DNA from: Gammaproteobacteria bacterium
GTDB taxonomy: Bacteria > Pseudomonadota > Gammaproteobacteria > Eutrophobiales > Eutrophobiaceae
Direction: 5' to 3'
Assembly: GCA_021773215.1 (NCBI GenBank)
Contig: JAJFKM010000058.1
Span: 1-43,425 of the forward strand
DNA length: 43,425 nt
Shown in pieces: positions 9,274-17,318 of the stretch. The notes beneath the pieces are model-generated. The model saw only the letters and a program-made list of their open reading frames with translations, made no database searches and was not told the DNA's origin. A program made the position numbers and the translations under genes. Within the stretch, counting starts at the first letter, position 1; every line of letters begins with the position of its first letter.

Positions 9274-10560
9274 TTATGACACCTTGATCAAGGTAGCGTT
9301 GGTTTCAGATCCAGCTATTTTAATATTGTCGCCAAGTTTGAGCGCTTGCGTGTCTCTAATAATAATGTCATTCAAAGAGCCTTGCGCATTGTTTTCAACT
9401 TCTAGTAAATACTGTCCATCATTGAAATGAATGGAAAAAAGCGTATTTGAATTAAGGGATGCCTCAATTATATTATCGGCCGAGATGTAGCAGTCTTGTT
9501 GCTGGAGTTGATAAGCGATGCCATCGAGTAGAATGTGCGTAATGTCTGTTGTTGAGCTGTTAGTTACTTGTAAGCGTTTTGAATCTTTCTTTAATTCATT
9601 TACTGGCAATTCAGACAAATAATTTGAATCAGTATCTAGCAATAATGTTGAGTAGTTTTTTACTGAGGTGAACAATGCAAACTCATCGAGTAAGCTTACA
9701 TTTGATAGTTTGTCCTTAAAACCGGGCAATATCCCAAAACGATGACTGAGTAATAATGGTTTTGCGTCTTCAATATGTTTATAGATGCCGTCATAGATAG
9801 GAGAAAGTACGTCCTCCATAGCTTCACGAGATATATTCACACTATAATGTTTCCCTTGATAATCAAGGTCTACTTTCGACATCGGCGATGTGTCCAACTT
9901 TCTCAGGCAACCGGGTATTTTTTCAAACAGCAGTTGTTCAGACTCAGCATGATGATGTGGATCAAAGCGGGATTGATTAATAAATTCATTACTGATTAAT
10001 TTTGCGCACTTTTCATAGATCCCTAATAAGCCTGCATCAGGCAGCACATTTGATGCTGTGACATTATATTTGTCGTCTGTTTCTAAAGTAGTCAGTACAG
10101 ATTGATGTAGTTGCATATCTAAATGAATATGCTCACCCTCCGTTAAGTTATTCATTGATGCGAGTAATGCGCTATCTACCAATTGAACTTCTGCAAAGTG
10201 AGCTGCATTGAGCAGACCAAGTAACAGGCTAAGCTGGTCTTGATTAAAGCTTGCCGGAATAGCTATTAGCCATTTTCCCGTTTGTCCTACCTGTGCATTG
10301 ATCTCAGCTAATTGCATATAAGCAAGGTCTGCGTTATGTCGTATTTGATTTGATGTTGTTTGAATAGCATCCTGGCCAAGGCGATACCAGTAATCATCAT
10401 GCGTACTTCGAGGATAGATACGATTGAGTTTTTCTGCCTGTGTTCCAAAGGCAATTTTGTCATCTTTAATAACCGCGTAGCCTGGGCTATTTAGTAATAT
10501 CTGCTCGCCTTTGCCGACACGGATATTCGTGTCATTAAGATCAATGGTCGTGTACGACAT
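9274..10560 (-). CDS. Hsp70/actin-fold protein with degenerate nucleotide-binding loops
   Basis: The 428-residue protein lacks a signal peptide and membrane segments, so it is cytoplasmic. Its first half follows the Hsp70 plan: a starting strand with the phosphate-1 position as DLNDTNIRVG, then LIAIPASFNQDQLSLLLGLL and AEVQLVDSALLAS, which correspond to the Hsp70 pattern of a proline-alanine loop and the following helix-strand. The phosphate-2 site, normally DLGGGT, reads HLDMQLHQSV, lacking the glycines. The C-terminal 80 residues look like a small beta domain with an FHA- or beta-sandwich-like strand pattern (NTLFSIHFNDGQYLLEVENN). It sits between the proton-channel gene and the VWA pair. 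It may be a cytoplasmic switch or scaffold binding the channel. ATPase activity looks doubtful. Confidence 0.72.
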   Translation of the reverse strand: MSYTTIDLNDTNIRVGKGEQILLNSPGYAVIKDDKIAFGTQAEKLNRIYPRSTHDDYWYRLGQDAIQTTSNQIRHNADLAYMQLAEINAQVGQTGKWLIAIPASFNQDQLSLLLGLLNAAHFAEVQLVDSALLASMNNLTEGEHIHLDMQLHQSVLTTLETDDKYNVTASNVLPDAGLLGIYEKCAKLISNEFINQSRFDPHHHAESEQLLFEKIPGCLRKLDTSPMSKVDLDYQGKHYSVNISREAMEDVLSPIYDGIYKHIEDAKPLLLSHRFGILPGFKDKLSNVSLLDEFALFTSVKNYSTLLLDTDSNYLSELPVNELKKDSKRLQVTNSSTTDITHILLDGIAYQLQQQDCYISADNIIEASLNSNTLFSIHFNDGQYLLEVENNAQGSLNDIIIRDTQALKLGDNIKIAGSETNATLIKVS

Positions 10561-10574
10561 AATAAGTTAATTCC

Positions 10575-11375
10575 TTAGAGTGCCTTCAGGTGGCGCAATA
10601 GGCTGACATCACAATAACGTTGTGAATCGAGTACCAGACGTTCTTGTAATAACTGTAATTGATGCATCAAGAACATAATAAAAATACTAATAATTAATGC
10701 GACAAAGGTTGAGTTAAATGCGACACCGAGACTTAATGTTACTCCGAGGATGTCACCTGCAACCGCTTTATGTGCCTGTCCTAGTGCTTCACCTATACCG
10801 CGAACGGTGCCAATAAAACCGATGGATGGTATGGCCCAGATAATATAGCGCACCATGGAAAGTTCTGAATCGAGTCGTTCAGATTCATGTTCACAGATAT
10901 CTTTTATCGTTGTCGCAACGTCTTGTATGTTTTTAGTTGAACCAAAACGTTGCAGTCCAGAAAGCAATGCTCTGGGTAATAAGTACTCACGTTCAGTTTC
11001 ATTCAGATTTTGAATCGGTCTTGAATACTCGCGCGTATCTTCAGGCAACAGGCTGGTTCCTGGAGATATGTCTATCAAGGTTTGTGATAATAAGGCGCGT
11101 TCTTTCAAAGTCTTCTTCGCTTTAAGTCCCATTATGGCGAAGACCCATAATGCCAAAATAAAGCAGGCTTCTTGTTCGAAGTCTTTAAGTACAATATAGA
11201 TTGAACGTTCAATCTCTACCGTGTCTCCTGCAGCTTGTTGTGTAGCCTGTTGTTCAAGTATGGCATCTGCGTTCGGACGAATAACAGTGACATAGATTGT
11301 GTGAATGATAATCAGCGATAGAAATAGAGCAATTAATTGATAAAGAAACTCTGATAACGGATTTTGATTATTCAT
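10575..11375 (-). CDS. MotA/TolQ/ExbB-family proton channel
   Basis: This 266-residue membrane protein has a first membrane helix near 11-31, a second near 71-84, and two long helices near 177-193 and 212-240. These two bear the family signature: IIWAIPSIGFIGTVRGIGEA and then LGVAFNSTFVALIISIFIMF. Gly/Pro spacing and the NSTFVAL threonine match the pore helices of TolQ, ExbB and MotA. A cytoplasmic loop of about 90 residues separates helices two and three. In known systems five such subunits surround two Asp-bearing anchor helices and convert proton flow into rotation or force. Here the neighbouring genes supply two such anchors joined to VWA domains, and an Hsp70-fold protein, instead of tolR/exbD or motB. 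The gene does not resemble zorA in length or partners. Confidence 0.93.
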   Translation of the reverse strand: MNNQNPLSEFLYQLIALFLSLIIIHTIYVTVIRPNADAILEQQATQQAAGDTVEIERSIYIVLKDFEQEACFILALWVFAIMGLKAKKTLKERALLSQTLIDISPGTSLLPEDTREYSRPIQNLNETEREYLLPRALLSGLQRFGSTKNIQDVATTIKDICEHESERLDSELSMVRYIIWAIPSIGFIGTVRGIGEALGQAHKAVAGDILGVTLSLGVAFNSTFVALIISIFIMFLMHQLQLLQERLVLDSQRYCDVSLLRHLKAL

Positions 11376-11389
11376 AATGATTTTTTCTT

Positions 11390-11602
11390 TTATATGTCTA
11401 CTGGAAAGGCAGCGGGAACATCTTGAGATAAGGTTTCAGTGGGGTCGAATGAATCTGGTGTATTCACAGTCGAACTCGTTTGTTTCTCTTTTTTAGTTTC
11501 ATTTTGTTCCATATTGGGCGTCGTTGTCTTATCTTCGTCATCCGCTGCTGCGAATACGAGAGATAATGATAGAAGGAGTGATAACAATAAGAATTTTTTC
11601 AT
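11390..11602 (-). CDS. Small secreted acidic protein
   Basis: The ATG at 11602 gives a 70-residue product with a clear signal peptide (MKKFLLLSLLLSLSLVFAAA). The mature peptide of about 50 residues is rich in Asp, Glu, Thr and Ser, lacks cysteine, and is predicted to be unstructured. An upstream in-frame start at 11635 would overlap the PEGA/FGE gene and put extra residues before the signal, so I reject it. It sits 13 bases after the PEGA/FGE gene and 14 bases before the channel gene, inside the block. It may be a small linker or inhibitor of the envelope complex. There is no homologue that I recognise, and its reality rests on the signal peptide and on its fit in the gene array. Confidence 0.65.
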   Translation of the reverse strand: MKKFLLLSLLLSLSLVFAAADDEDKTTTPNMEQNETKKEKQTSSTVNTPDSFDPTETLSQDVPAAFPVDI

Positions 11603-11615
11603 ATGTTCATAAATC

Positions 11616-13655
11616 TTATTCAAGATACCGAGCAATTCTAAAACCTACGTCTTCACGCGGTTTGTCAGTATAATCTCTAAACGATAATCGTAACTCAGTA
11701 ATTGTGCCATGCGCCCATGATGCGCCGCGAATGACATGAAACTCTCCACGCGATGGGCCAAGTGGGTCCACATGTGTCTTATTACTGCTTGCTTGCACAG
11801 CGTAATAGTCGTGTACCCATTCTGCAATATTACCACCCATATCATACAAGCCTTTTTGATTTGGAGCGAAGCTGGCGATAGGAGCAGAAACTGCGAATCC
11901 ATCATTATAGTCAGCAATGGTTTTGCCTAGGAAACCAGCTGCATTTCTACCTGCATAATTACCACTCTTATTTGGGGGTGGCATCTTATCCCCCCAAGGG
12001 AATTTTAATAAATCAGTTTTACTGATACTTCGTGCAGCCCAGGCCCATTCAGCTTCTGTCGGTAAACGATAACCATCGGCAGTAGCATCAAACCCGTTTA
12101 CTTTATTATTCGACACTTTGTAAAAGGAGGATAGTGATTCTTTCTGGCTTAGCCAGTTGCAATACTGTGCTGCATCATCCCAACTAATATTTGCAACGGG
12201 TTGTGTGTCATTGTTCAGGCTATGACCTTGCAGAGAACCAGAACTGTGCGAGTTTTTGAACACACGAAACTCTTCATTGGTGACTTCGTTGATACCGAGA
12301 TAGAAGGCACGTTTTAATTCGATATTTTGTTCAGTCTCATTAGAACGTCGTCCAGGTTCCCGGCGTGATGCACCCATGGTAAAGGTATGGGGATAAAATA
12401 ATTTAAGTTTTTGTCCGGCTTTGCTGGTAATGATGGGCTTGATGTTTTCAAGCTTCTGTTGCCGAAGTGATTTTAAAGTAACATTTACATTTTGTGGTAT
12501 ACCGGTAATAGGCGTGATGTTGGTATTGTAATCGACGTAACCATCTTTTCGGATACTGATGCGGTGTTGTGTCGTGGGTAAAGAAATGGTTATGCCAGAT
12601 AGTTGAACGGGTTTGTTATTGATATAGACTCTGGCATCTGCTGGTTTAAGATTGAACACAACATCAACCAGTTCGGATGACATGGTTATATTAAGTCGTT
12701 TACTTTGTCCTGCCGCTACTTTTGCACTGCTGGTGTTTGCGACAAAACCTTGCTTATATAGTCGAACAGTAGTTTTTTTTTCCGGAGTGATCGCCGTTTC
12801 TAATGGTGTTTTACCGACATAATTACCGTTGACAGTGACATTGGCGCCGCTTGGGACAGAGTTAACAACTAATGTCGCATCGGCAGGCTTAAGTTGTATA
12901 TCGGTAAAGGCCATATCCTCGCTGGCAACGATGTGAATCGTTTTTTGCCAATCTTGAAAACCGGATTTCTTAACTCTAATATTGTGTTTGCCTTCTAACA
13001 ATTCTAATGTTGCTGGTGTGCTTGCCTGGCCTTCATCATCGACGAGTATTTCTGCTGCTTCAGGGCTTGATGCTAATTCAATTTTTGCCCAGGCAGGGAC
13101 GAGTTCTATATTCAACTCTTGTGTTTTATCTTTACCTTCAATCTCAATATCTTGTGCATAAGGAAAGTAACGTTCAGTCTCTATTCGGATAGCATGTTCT
13201 CCTGCCTCAAGATCACTAATAGTCATGGGTGCAATGCCTTGCTCGATATTATCAATAAAAACCGTAGCTTGTTGGACGTTGCCGGCCTTGACTTGTAAAT
13301 GGCCGGGCAGAGGTAAAAGTGTAAAGCTAAATTCCTGGTTTTGTTTATCACCTACTTTTAATGTTTCATTAATTGATTGATAACCTTCGGCACTTATTTC
13401 TACAGTATAGTCATCTTCTCTGAGTAGATAACGTTCCGCCAATGTTAGTTTTAGTGGTGTATGAATTAAAATGTTTGCATGATCGGGCTCGGTGTAGATA
13501 CGTACTGATTTACTACTAAACAGAAACCAGGTGGTGATGGCGAGCAGAGGTAAGACCAAAAACAGTGTTAGTTTTAATAATATGGAGCGAGACTTAACTG
13601 CGACCGATTTCTGCGGCTTTGCCGGTTCAAAGTTAACGGGTTCAATATGTGCCAT
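11616..13655 (-). CDS. Membrane-anchored PEGA-repeat protein with FGE/SUMF1-fold domain
   Basis: The 679-residue protein has a cytoplasmic tail of about 27 residues and one membrane helix (28-46). Five PEGA-type beta-sandwich repeats follow at about 50-115, 119-186, 191-256, 260-327 and 331-395, each with the characteristic G-x-x-P and late KxGY/F-type motifs (KSGFQDW, KQGFVAN, KDGYVDY). Residues 417-679 form a formylglycine-generating-enzyme/SUMF1-type domain (TMGASRREPGRRSNE, YRLPTEAEWAWAARS, YDMGGNIAEWVHD, VIRGASW). The copper-binding cysteines of true formylglycine-generating enzymes, which follow the RGGSW motif, are absent (AHGTITELRLSFRD), and the only cysteine of the domain is elsewhere. 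I therefore predict a binding or structural role in the periplasm rather than sulfatase activation. Confidence 0.9.
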   Translation of the reverse strand: MAHIEPVNFEPAKPQKSVAVKSRSILLKLTLFLVLPLLAITTWFLFSSKSVRIYTEPDHANILIHTPLKLTLAERYLLREDDYTVEISAEGYQSINETLKVGDKQNQEFSFTLLPLPGHLQVKAGNVQQATVFIDNIEQGIAPMTISDLEAGEHAIRIETERYFPYAQDIEIEGKDKTQELNIELVPAWAKIELASSPEAAEILVDDEGQASTPATLELLEGKHNIRVKKSGFQDWQKTIHIVASEDMAFTDIQLKPADATLVVNSVPSGANVTVNGNYVGKTPLETAITPEKKTTVRLYKQGFVANTSSAKVAAGQSKRLNITMSSELVDVVFNLKPADARVYINNKPVQLSGITISLPTTQHRISIRKDGYVDYNTNITPITGIPQNVNVTLKSLRQQKLENIKPIITSKAGQKLKLFYPHTFTMGASRREPGRRSNETEQNIELKRAFYLGINEVTNEEFRVFKNSHSSGSLQGHSLNNDTQPVANISWDDAAQYCNWLSQKESLSSFYKVSNNKVNGFDATADGYRLPTEAEWAWAARSISKTDLLKFPWGDKMPPPNKSGNYAGRNAAGFLGKTIADYNDGFAVSAPIASFAPNQKGLYDMGGNIAEWVHDYYAVQASSNKTHVDPLGPSRGEFHVIRGASWAHGTITELRLSFRDYTDKPREDVGFRIARYLE

Positions 13656-13669
13656 AAGTTAAAACTTAA

Positions 13670-15244
13670 TTAGTTAATCTTATCTTTTGCAGCAATGCGT
13701 ACGGCCTGTCTGCTGGTATCTTGAGAAACTAAAAACTCAATGCGGACGTCACGATAACCATCGCGTTTACCAATCGCAATATACTTGCCAGGTCGCAAAC
13801 TTAATTCTTTAGATTCAAATATTCCCATTTTGCCAACCTTGTATACAATAACCTCTGTTAAGTTATCGGATTGAAGTTGTATCATTACCGGTGTTGCGCT
13901 GACCTGCAATAAGATTTCAAGTTCGGCTAACTGTTTGCTTAATAACGGGCCTCGTCTATCAAGCTGGTTGACTTGTTTGTAATAAACTTCGGTTTCGGCA
14001 TGTACCTTTTTATCACTGAGGCGTTCAGGGCGGGATAGAATTTGATCCAGACGCTGACTTATAGTTAACATTTTCTGTGAGCGTAATCTCCCTGACTGTG
14101 CTTCAGCAAGGTTTTTCTCCAACTTCAGCGCGTTACTATAAAAATCAATTGCGGTTTGCCATTGTTCATTTGTTTCGCTTGCCGCGGCTTGTTTTAAAGT
14201 GTTTGCTATATCAAGCGCGGTCGCTTGATGTTTGGTTTGTTGTAAGGCCGTCTTTGCCGCAGAGGCATTAGGCTTGACCTTTAAGGCGTTATTAAACTGA
14301 TTCAGTGCTTTGGCAAAGCCTTGTCGATCAAGTGCTGCATAACCTGCTGACATGAAAGCATTAAATTGCTTGTCAGCTAAAAAGCGATTTGTCTCTTTAA
14401 GTTTTTGTTGGGCGAGTTTTGTATCAGGGTCAATTTCAAGTGCTGTCTGATATGCAGTCTTTGCGTCATTTAAACGTCCCTCATTGAGCATTTCATTGCC
14501 TAGTTCAATATTGGCAAATACTTTATCTAATTTTTGTGCGCGTTCAAGGCCCACTGTTGCTTGTCCTGCTTCATCAGTAAATAACGCGGCTTTTTTAAAA
14601 GCAGTAAGTGCTAAGTTTGCATCGCCGGTATCTAAAGCATTATTTCCATGATCTATATTTTCTTGATAGATGATATCAATTTGTTCATGTAATGGATTAA
14701 ATTGAACTAGTGCTTTTTGGTAGGCGATATTCGCTTCAGAAAATTGTTGTTGCTTATAAAGACTATCACCATTTTTTGCGTGGTTTAGGCCTTTTACAAA
14801 ATCCTCTCCAGCCCAGACTTCGGCATTATTTTCTTCGAGAGTTTTTTGTTTTTCCAAAATCTCTTGTAAAGAGTTTTGTGCTTCTTTTCTAAGCGCAATA
14901 TTAAGTGCTTGTTCTTCGGGGGATAGTTGTTCAATAACGGCTTTTACTGGAGGTGTTGACGTTGGTATTTTATTCGAGTTATCCGCTGATGATATTTTTG
15001 ATTCTGTATGAACAGCGGTGTTTCCAGAAGTATCGGCAGATTTATTGCTCTTTACCCAAGTAGGTAAAAAGAAAATAACAATGACCAAACTGGTCAACAT
15101 AACAGCCAGGCCGAGCGTTATATTAATTGTTTTAAGGCTGATGCTAGTTGTACTTGAGTGACTAAGCGACGTTTCAGACGCCCGGTTAAATGGCGCTGGC
15201 TTTATTTCCTTAAACCCTCCTTCCGAATCACTATCTGTTTGCAT
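13670..15244 (-). CDS. Membrane-anchored TPR protein
   Basis: The 524-residue protein has a Ser/Thr-rich cytoplasmic tail of about 40 residues, one membrane helix (41-63) and a periplasmic region. The latter contains a coiled-coil stretch (about 105-145) and at least five tetratricopeptide-like units between about 150 and 420 (for example GNEMLNEGRLNDAKTAYQTA and GYAALDRQGFAKALNQFNNA). The C-terminal 90 residues look like a PEGA-type beta domain (IYKVGKMGIF region, then LRPGKYIAIGKRDGYRDV). The topology is the same as that of the following PEGA/FGE protein, 14 bases downstream. Together the two would provide a large periplasmic scaffold. No enzyme motif is seen. Confidence 0.85.
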   Translation of the reverse strand: MQTDSDSEGGFKEIKPAPFNRASETSLSHSSTTSISLKTINITLGLAVMLTSLVIVIFFLPTWVKSNKSADTSGNTAVHTESKISSADNSNKIPTSTPPVKAVIEQLSPEEQALNIALRKEAQNSLQEILEKQKTLEENNAEVWAGEDFVKGLNHAKNGDSLYKQQQFSEANIAYQKALVQFNPLHEQIDIIYQENIDHGNNALDTGDANLALTAFKKAALFTDEAGQATVGLERAQKLDKVFANIELGNEMLNEGRLNDAKTAYQTALEIDPDTKLAQQKLKETNRFLADKQFNAFMSAGYAALDRQGFAKALNQFNNALKVKPNASAAKTALQQTKHQATALDIANTLKQAAASETNEQWQTAIDFYSNALKLEKNLAEAQSGRLRSQKMLTISQRLDQILSRPERLSDKKVHAETEVYYKQVNQLDRRGPLLSKQLAELEILLQVSATPVMIQLQSDNLTEVIVYKVGKMGIFESKELSLRPGKYIAIGKRDGYRDVRIEFLVSQDTSRQAVRIAAKDKIN

Positions 15245-15261
15245 GCTGTAGCCTAGACCTT

Positions 15262-16431
15262 TTAAATGCCACCTGTTTCTGCCAAATAAATATCACGAAG
15301 CACTTTTTGCCATTGCGCATATTGCTCATTAACTGAGCCAGTCAATGTTACGGTACGTTCTTCAAGATTAACCGTGTGAGGCTCTATTTCTGCGTCAAGT
15401 GATGCAGAGATTTCTTGTAATGCCTCGACATGAATCTTGGCTTCTTCGCGTTTATTAACACCGCTAACTACAGCCGCACCACCTGCAATAATACCAACTT
15501 GTCCGGCTGTGCGGGAAATTGAAGAACTACTGCCTTGAGCAAGAATTCCTGCCAAAACGGCCAAAACACCACCCACCAGACGTGTTGTTGCTTGTGAATT
15601 AACCTCACGTAGAGCTTCGCCTTCTTCATAGTAAGCCCGACGCCATTCAAGATAGGGCTCTTCCATTTGACGATTAAAGTTCGCGTAATAGTCCTGCAGA
15701 GTATCTACAAATAAATGATCCCGTTCACGTATGGTTTCTATGCGCTGTAACAAAGGGTCATTTTTTGCTGGTAAGCGTTTAACGGTTAAGCGCCCTTTGT
15801 TATCTGTGTCGATGTAATCACTGAAGGCTTCGGGTGAAAAGCGTTTTGCAAATTGTAGTTGTGAAATCGTTCGGATGTTTGTGATTTGATTTGCGCTTAG
15901 CTTTCTGTAATACAGCAACATGTCGTTCGCAATTTCATCATATAAATTCTGGAAGGGTTCGCTTTTATTCGAATTTCTATCGTAAGCGTATTTACTGACT
16001 TCTTGCTTATAGCGTTTGCTGTACCATTTACTATTACTTGCATCACTGACGGTTATATCAAGCTCAAGTGTGGCTCCATCAGATTTTATTATCTTGCCAT
16101 CGACCCAAACATCCATTTCACTCTGTTTATTAGGAATGACGCGCACCACACCCCAATTGCCACTACCCTGAATAGTTTCCATGAGTTTAAAAGGCATGTA
16201 ATTCGCTTCTGCTTCAAGGATTTTAGTGTAGCCATTAACCTCTTCCGTTTTATTATCCGTTATATCAGGGTCAAAAATATTAATGCCTACATCGAGTAAT
16301 AATTCTTCCGGGATTGCTGTACCTGTAATCAATACGGGACCTGTTTGTGTCGACCTAACCGTAGTGGTATTACATGCAGCTAACAGAAAGAATGTGCTAA
16401 CTACGAATAATATATTGTTTAATTTCTTCAT
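15262..16431 (-). CDS. CsgG-like lipoprotein of the VWA/TolQ block
   Basis: The 389-residue precursor has a lipobox ending in LLAAC near residue 20. The following 190 residues resemble the assembly-lipoprotein type of CsgG-like proteins: LLDVGINIFDPDI, then AEANYMPFKLMETIQGSGNW, then DVWVDGKIIKSDGATLELDI, and a conserved EPFQNLYDEIANDML helix. The C-terminal half includes a hydrophobic glycine-rich segment (LVGGVLAVLAGILAQGS and AGQVGIIAGGAAVVSGV) that could insert in or lie on a membrane. A helical tail follows. Outer-membrane location is likely but not proven. It is the second gene of the block, 15 bases after the acidic lipoprotein gene and 17 bases before the TPR gene. Confidence 0.82.
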   Translation of the reverse strand: MKKLNNILFVVSTFFLLAACNTTTVRSTQTGPVLITGTAIPEELLLDVGINIFDPDITDNKTEEVNGYTKILEAEANYMPFKLMETIQGSGNWGVVRVIPNKQSEMDVWVDGKIIKSDGATLELDITVSDASNSKWYSKRYKQEVSKYAYDRNSNKSEPFQNLYDEIANDMLLYYRKLSANQITNIRTISQLQFAKRFSPEAFSDYIDTDNKGRLTVKRLPAKNDPLLQRIETIRERDHLFVDTLQDYYANFNRQMEEPYLEWRRAYYEEGEALREVNSQATTRLVGGVLAVLAGILAQGSSSSISRTAGQVGIIAGGAAVVSGVNKREEAKIHVEALQEISASLDAEIEPHTVNLEERTVTLTGSVNEQYAQWQKVLRDIYLAETGGI

Positions 16432-16445
16432 GACGTCTACCTGTG

Positions 16446-17129
16446 TTAAATACCACTTTTATATTTTCTATACTCATTCCAAAGTTTTTCTCTGAGTACA
16501 GGGTCTTTCTCTTTTTGTGCAGCTTCACGTAGTTGTCTTGCAATTACATCATCGCCCTTACTGTTTACTAAGTCAGGCGGCGTATTAATACTTGTATTGT
16601 CGCTGGGATATGAGTTTTGCCCGGCTGTTTGTGGTGTACTGCTGTTCCCATTTTGTGAGCTAGAGTCATCTGTAGCAATATCATCGAAGCCATCGAGGCC
16701 TTCCAATCCATCTAAACCTTCTCCGCCAGCAGCGCCACTGCTGCCACTATTTAGAGGGTCACCTTGTTCCTTTTGTTTCTCGCTAAGAAACTCACGTTCA
16801 CGAAGTAATAATCTATCGAAGTCTGCAAACCGATCGTCAAGTTGTTGGTCGAATTGCTGAGCTTGTTCTTCGCTGGTTAAGTTTTCAGAAGCGTCAGCGT
16901 TTGCCGCATCTTTCTGTCCGTCGGCACTCTGTTCAGATTTGTTATTGTCAGAACTATTAGAGGAAGTTCTTTGAGGGGATGTCTTTTCAGCAGTTGAATC
17001 AGTATTGCTTGGGCTAATTTGTTCAGGGTCTGGAACAGGTGTCTGATCCGGGGTTGTCGGGATCGTCTTACACGCTGTTAAGAAAAAAACAGTAGCAATA
17101 ATAAAAGTAGTTTTTATAGAGCTCATCAT
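16446..17129 (-). CDS. Low-complexity acidic lipoprotein, first gene of the block
   Basis: The 227-residue precursor begins MMSSIKTTFIIATVFFLTAC with a lipobox cysteine at 20. The mature protein is dominated by Ser, Asn, Asp, Gln and Pro and is likely unstructured. It contains a helical acidic stretch (EEQAQQFDQQLDDRFADFDR) and a run rich in glycine and leucine (GGEGLDGLEGLDGFDD). Residues 190-227 are charged and helical (DDVIARQLREAAQKEKDP). It would be a tether or filler protein in the periplasm. It is the first gene in transcription order, with 189 bases before the next gene upstream on the same strand. No ribosome-binding site is obvious before either of the two adjacent ATG codons, so its start may be inaccurate by one residue. 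Confidence 0.78.
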   Translation of the reverse strand: MMSSIKTTFIIATVFFLTACKTIPTTPDQTPVPDPEQISPSNTDSTAEKTSPQRTSSNSSDNNKSEQSADGQKDAANADASENLTSEEQAQQFDQQLDDRFADFDRLLLREREFLSEKQKEQGDPLNSGSSGAAGGEGLDGLEGLDGFDDIATDDSSSQNGNSSTPQTAGQNSYPSDNTSINTPPDLVNSKGDDVIARQLREAAQKEKDPVLREKLWNEYRKYKSGI

Positions 17130-17201
17130 ATGGCAATAGCGTGGTATAAATAGTTATTATTCTAAGCCTCAATTCTGAATGTGAAACAGAAGCTCTTGCT
17201 T

Positions 17202-17214
17202 ATTATGACATAAT
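17202..17214. promoter_or_regulatory. Palindrome in the upstream region of the twelve-gene block
   Basis: ATTATG-A-CATAAT is a perfect palindrome with 6-bp arms, 73 bases before the first start codon of the block. It could be an operator for the cluster. I did not find a convincing promoter beside it. Confidence 0.25.
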
Positions 17215-17318
17215 GATCAACGACTTGTTCCATTCCAATCCTACTAGATTGATTCTTTCAGGGGTTAGTGTGACGGTATCCTAAGTTTTAAATATTCACG
17301 TATGTTTGAAATAAACGC

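Noticed and set aside
16597-16860. 87-codon open frame on the plus strand inside the acidic lipoprotein gene
   Set aside because: It reflects the low-complexity sequence of the opposite strand, with no ribosome-binding site or domain.
5208-17129. Zorya defence system or type VI secretion as explanation for the channel and VWA genes
   Set aside because: There is no OmpA-type ZorB, no ZorC/ZorD helicase or nuclease, and no type VI sheath, baseplate or ClpV gene.
17144-17172. Promoter TTGAGG-17-TTATAC before the twelve-gene block
   Set aside because: It would leave only about 8 bases before the start codon, with no room for a ribosome-binding site; the -10 is also weak.
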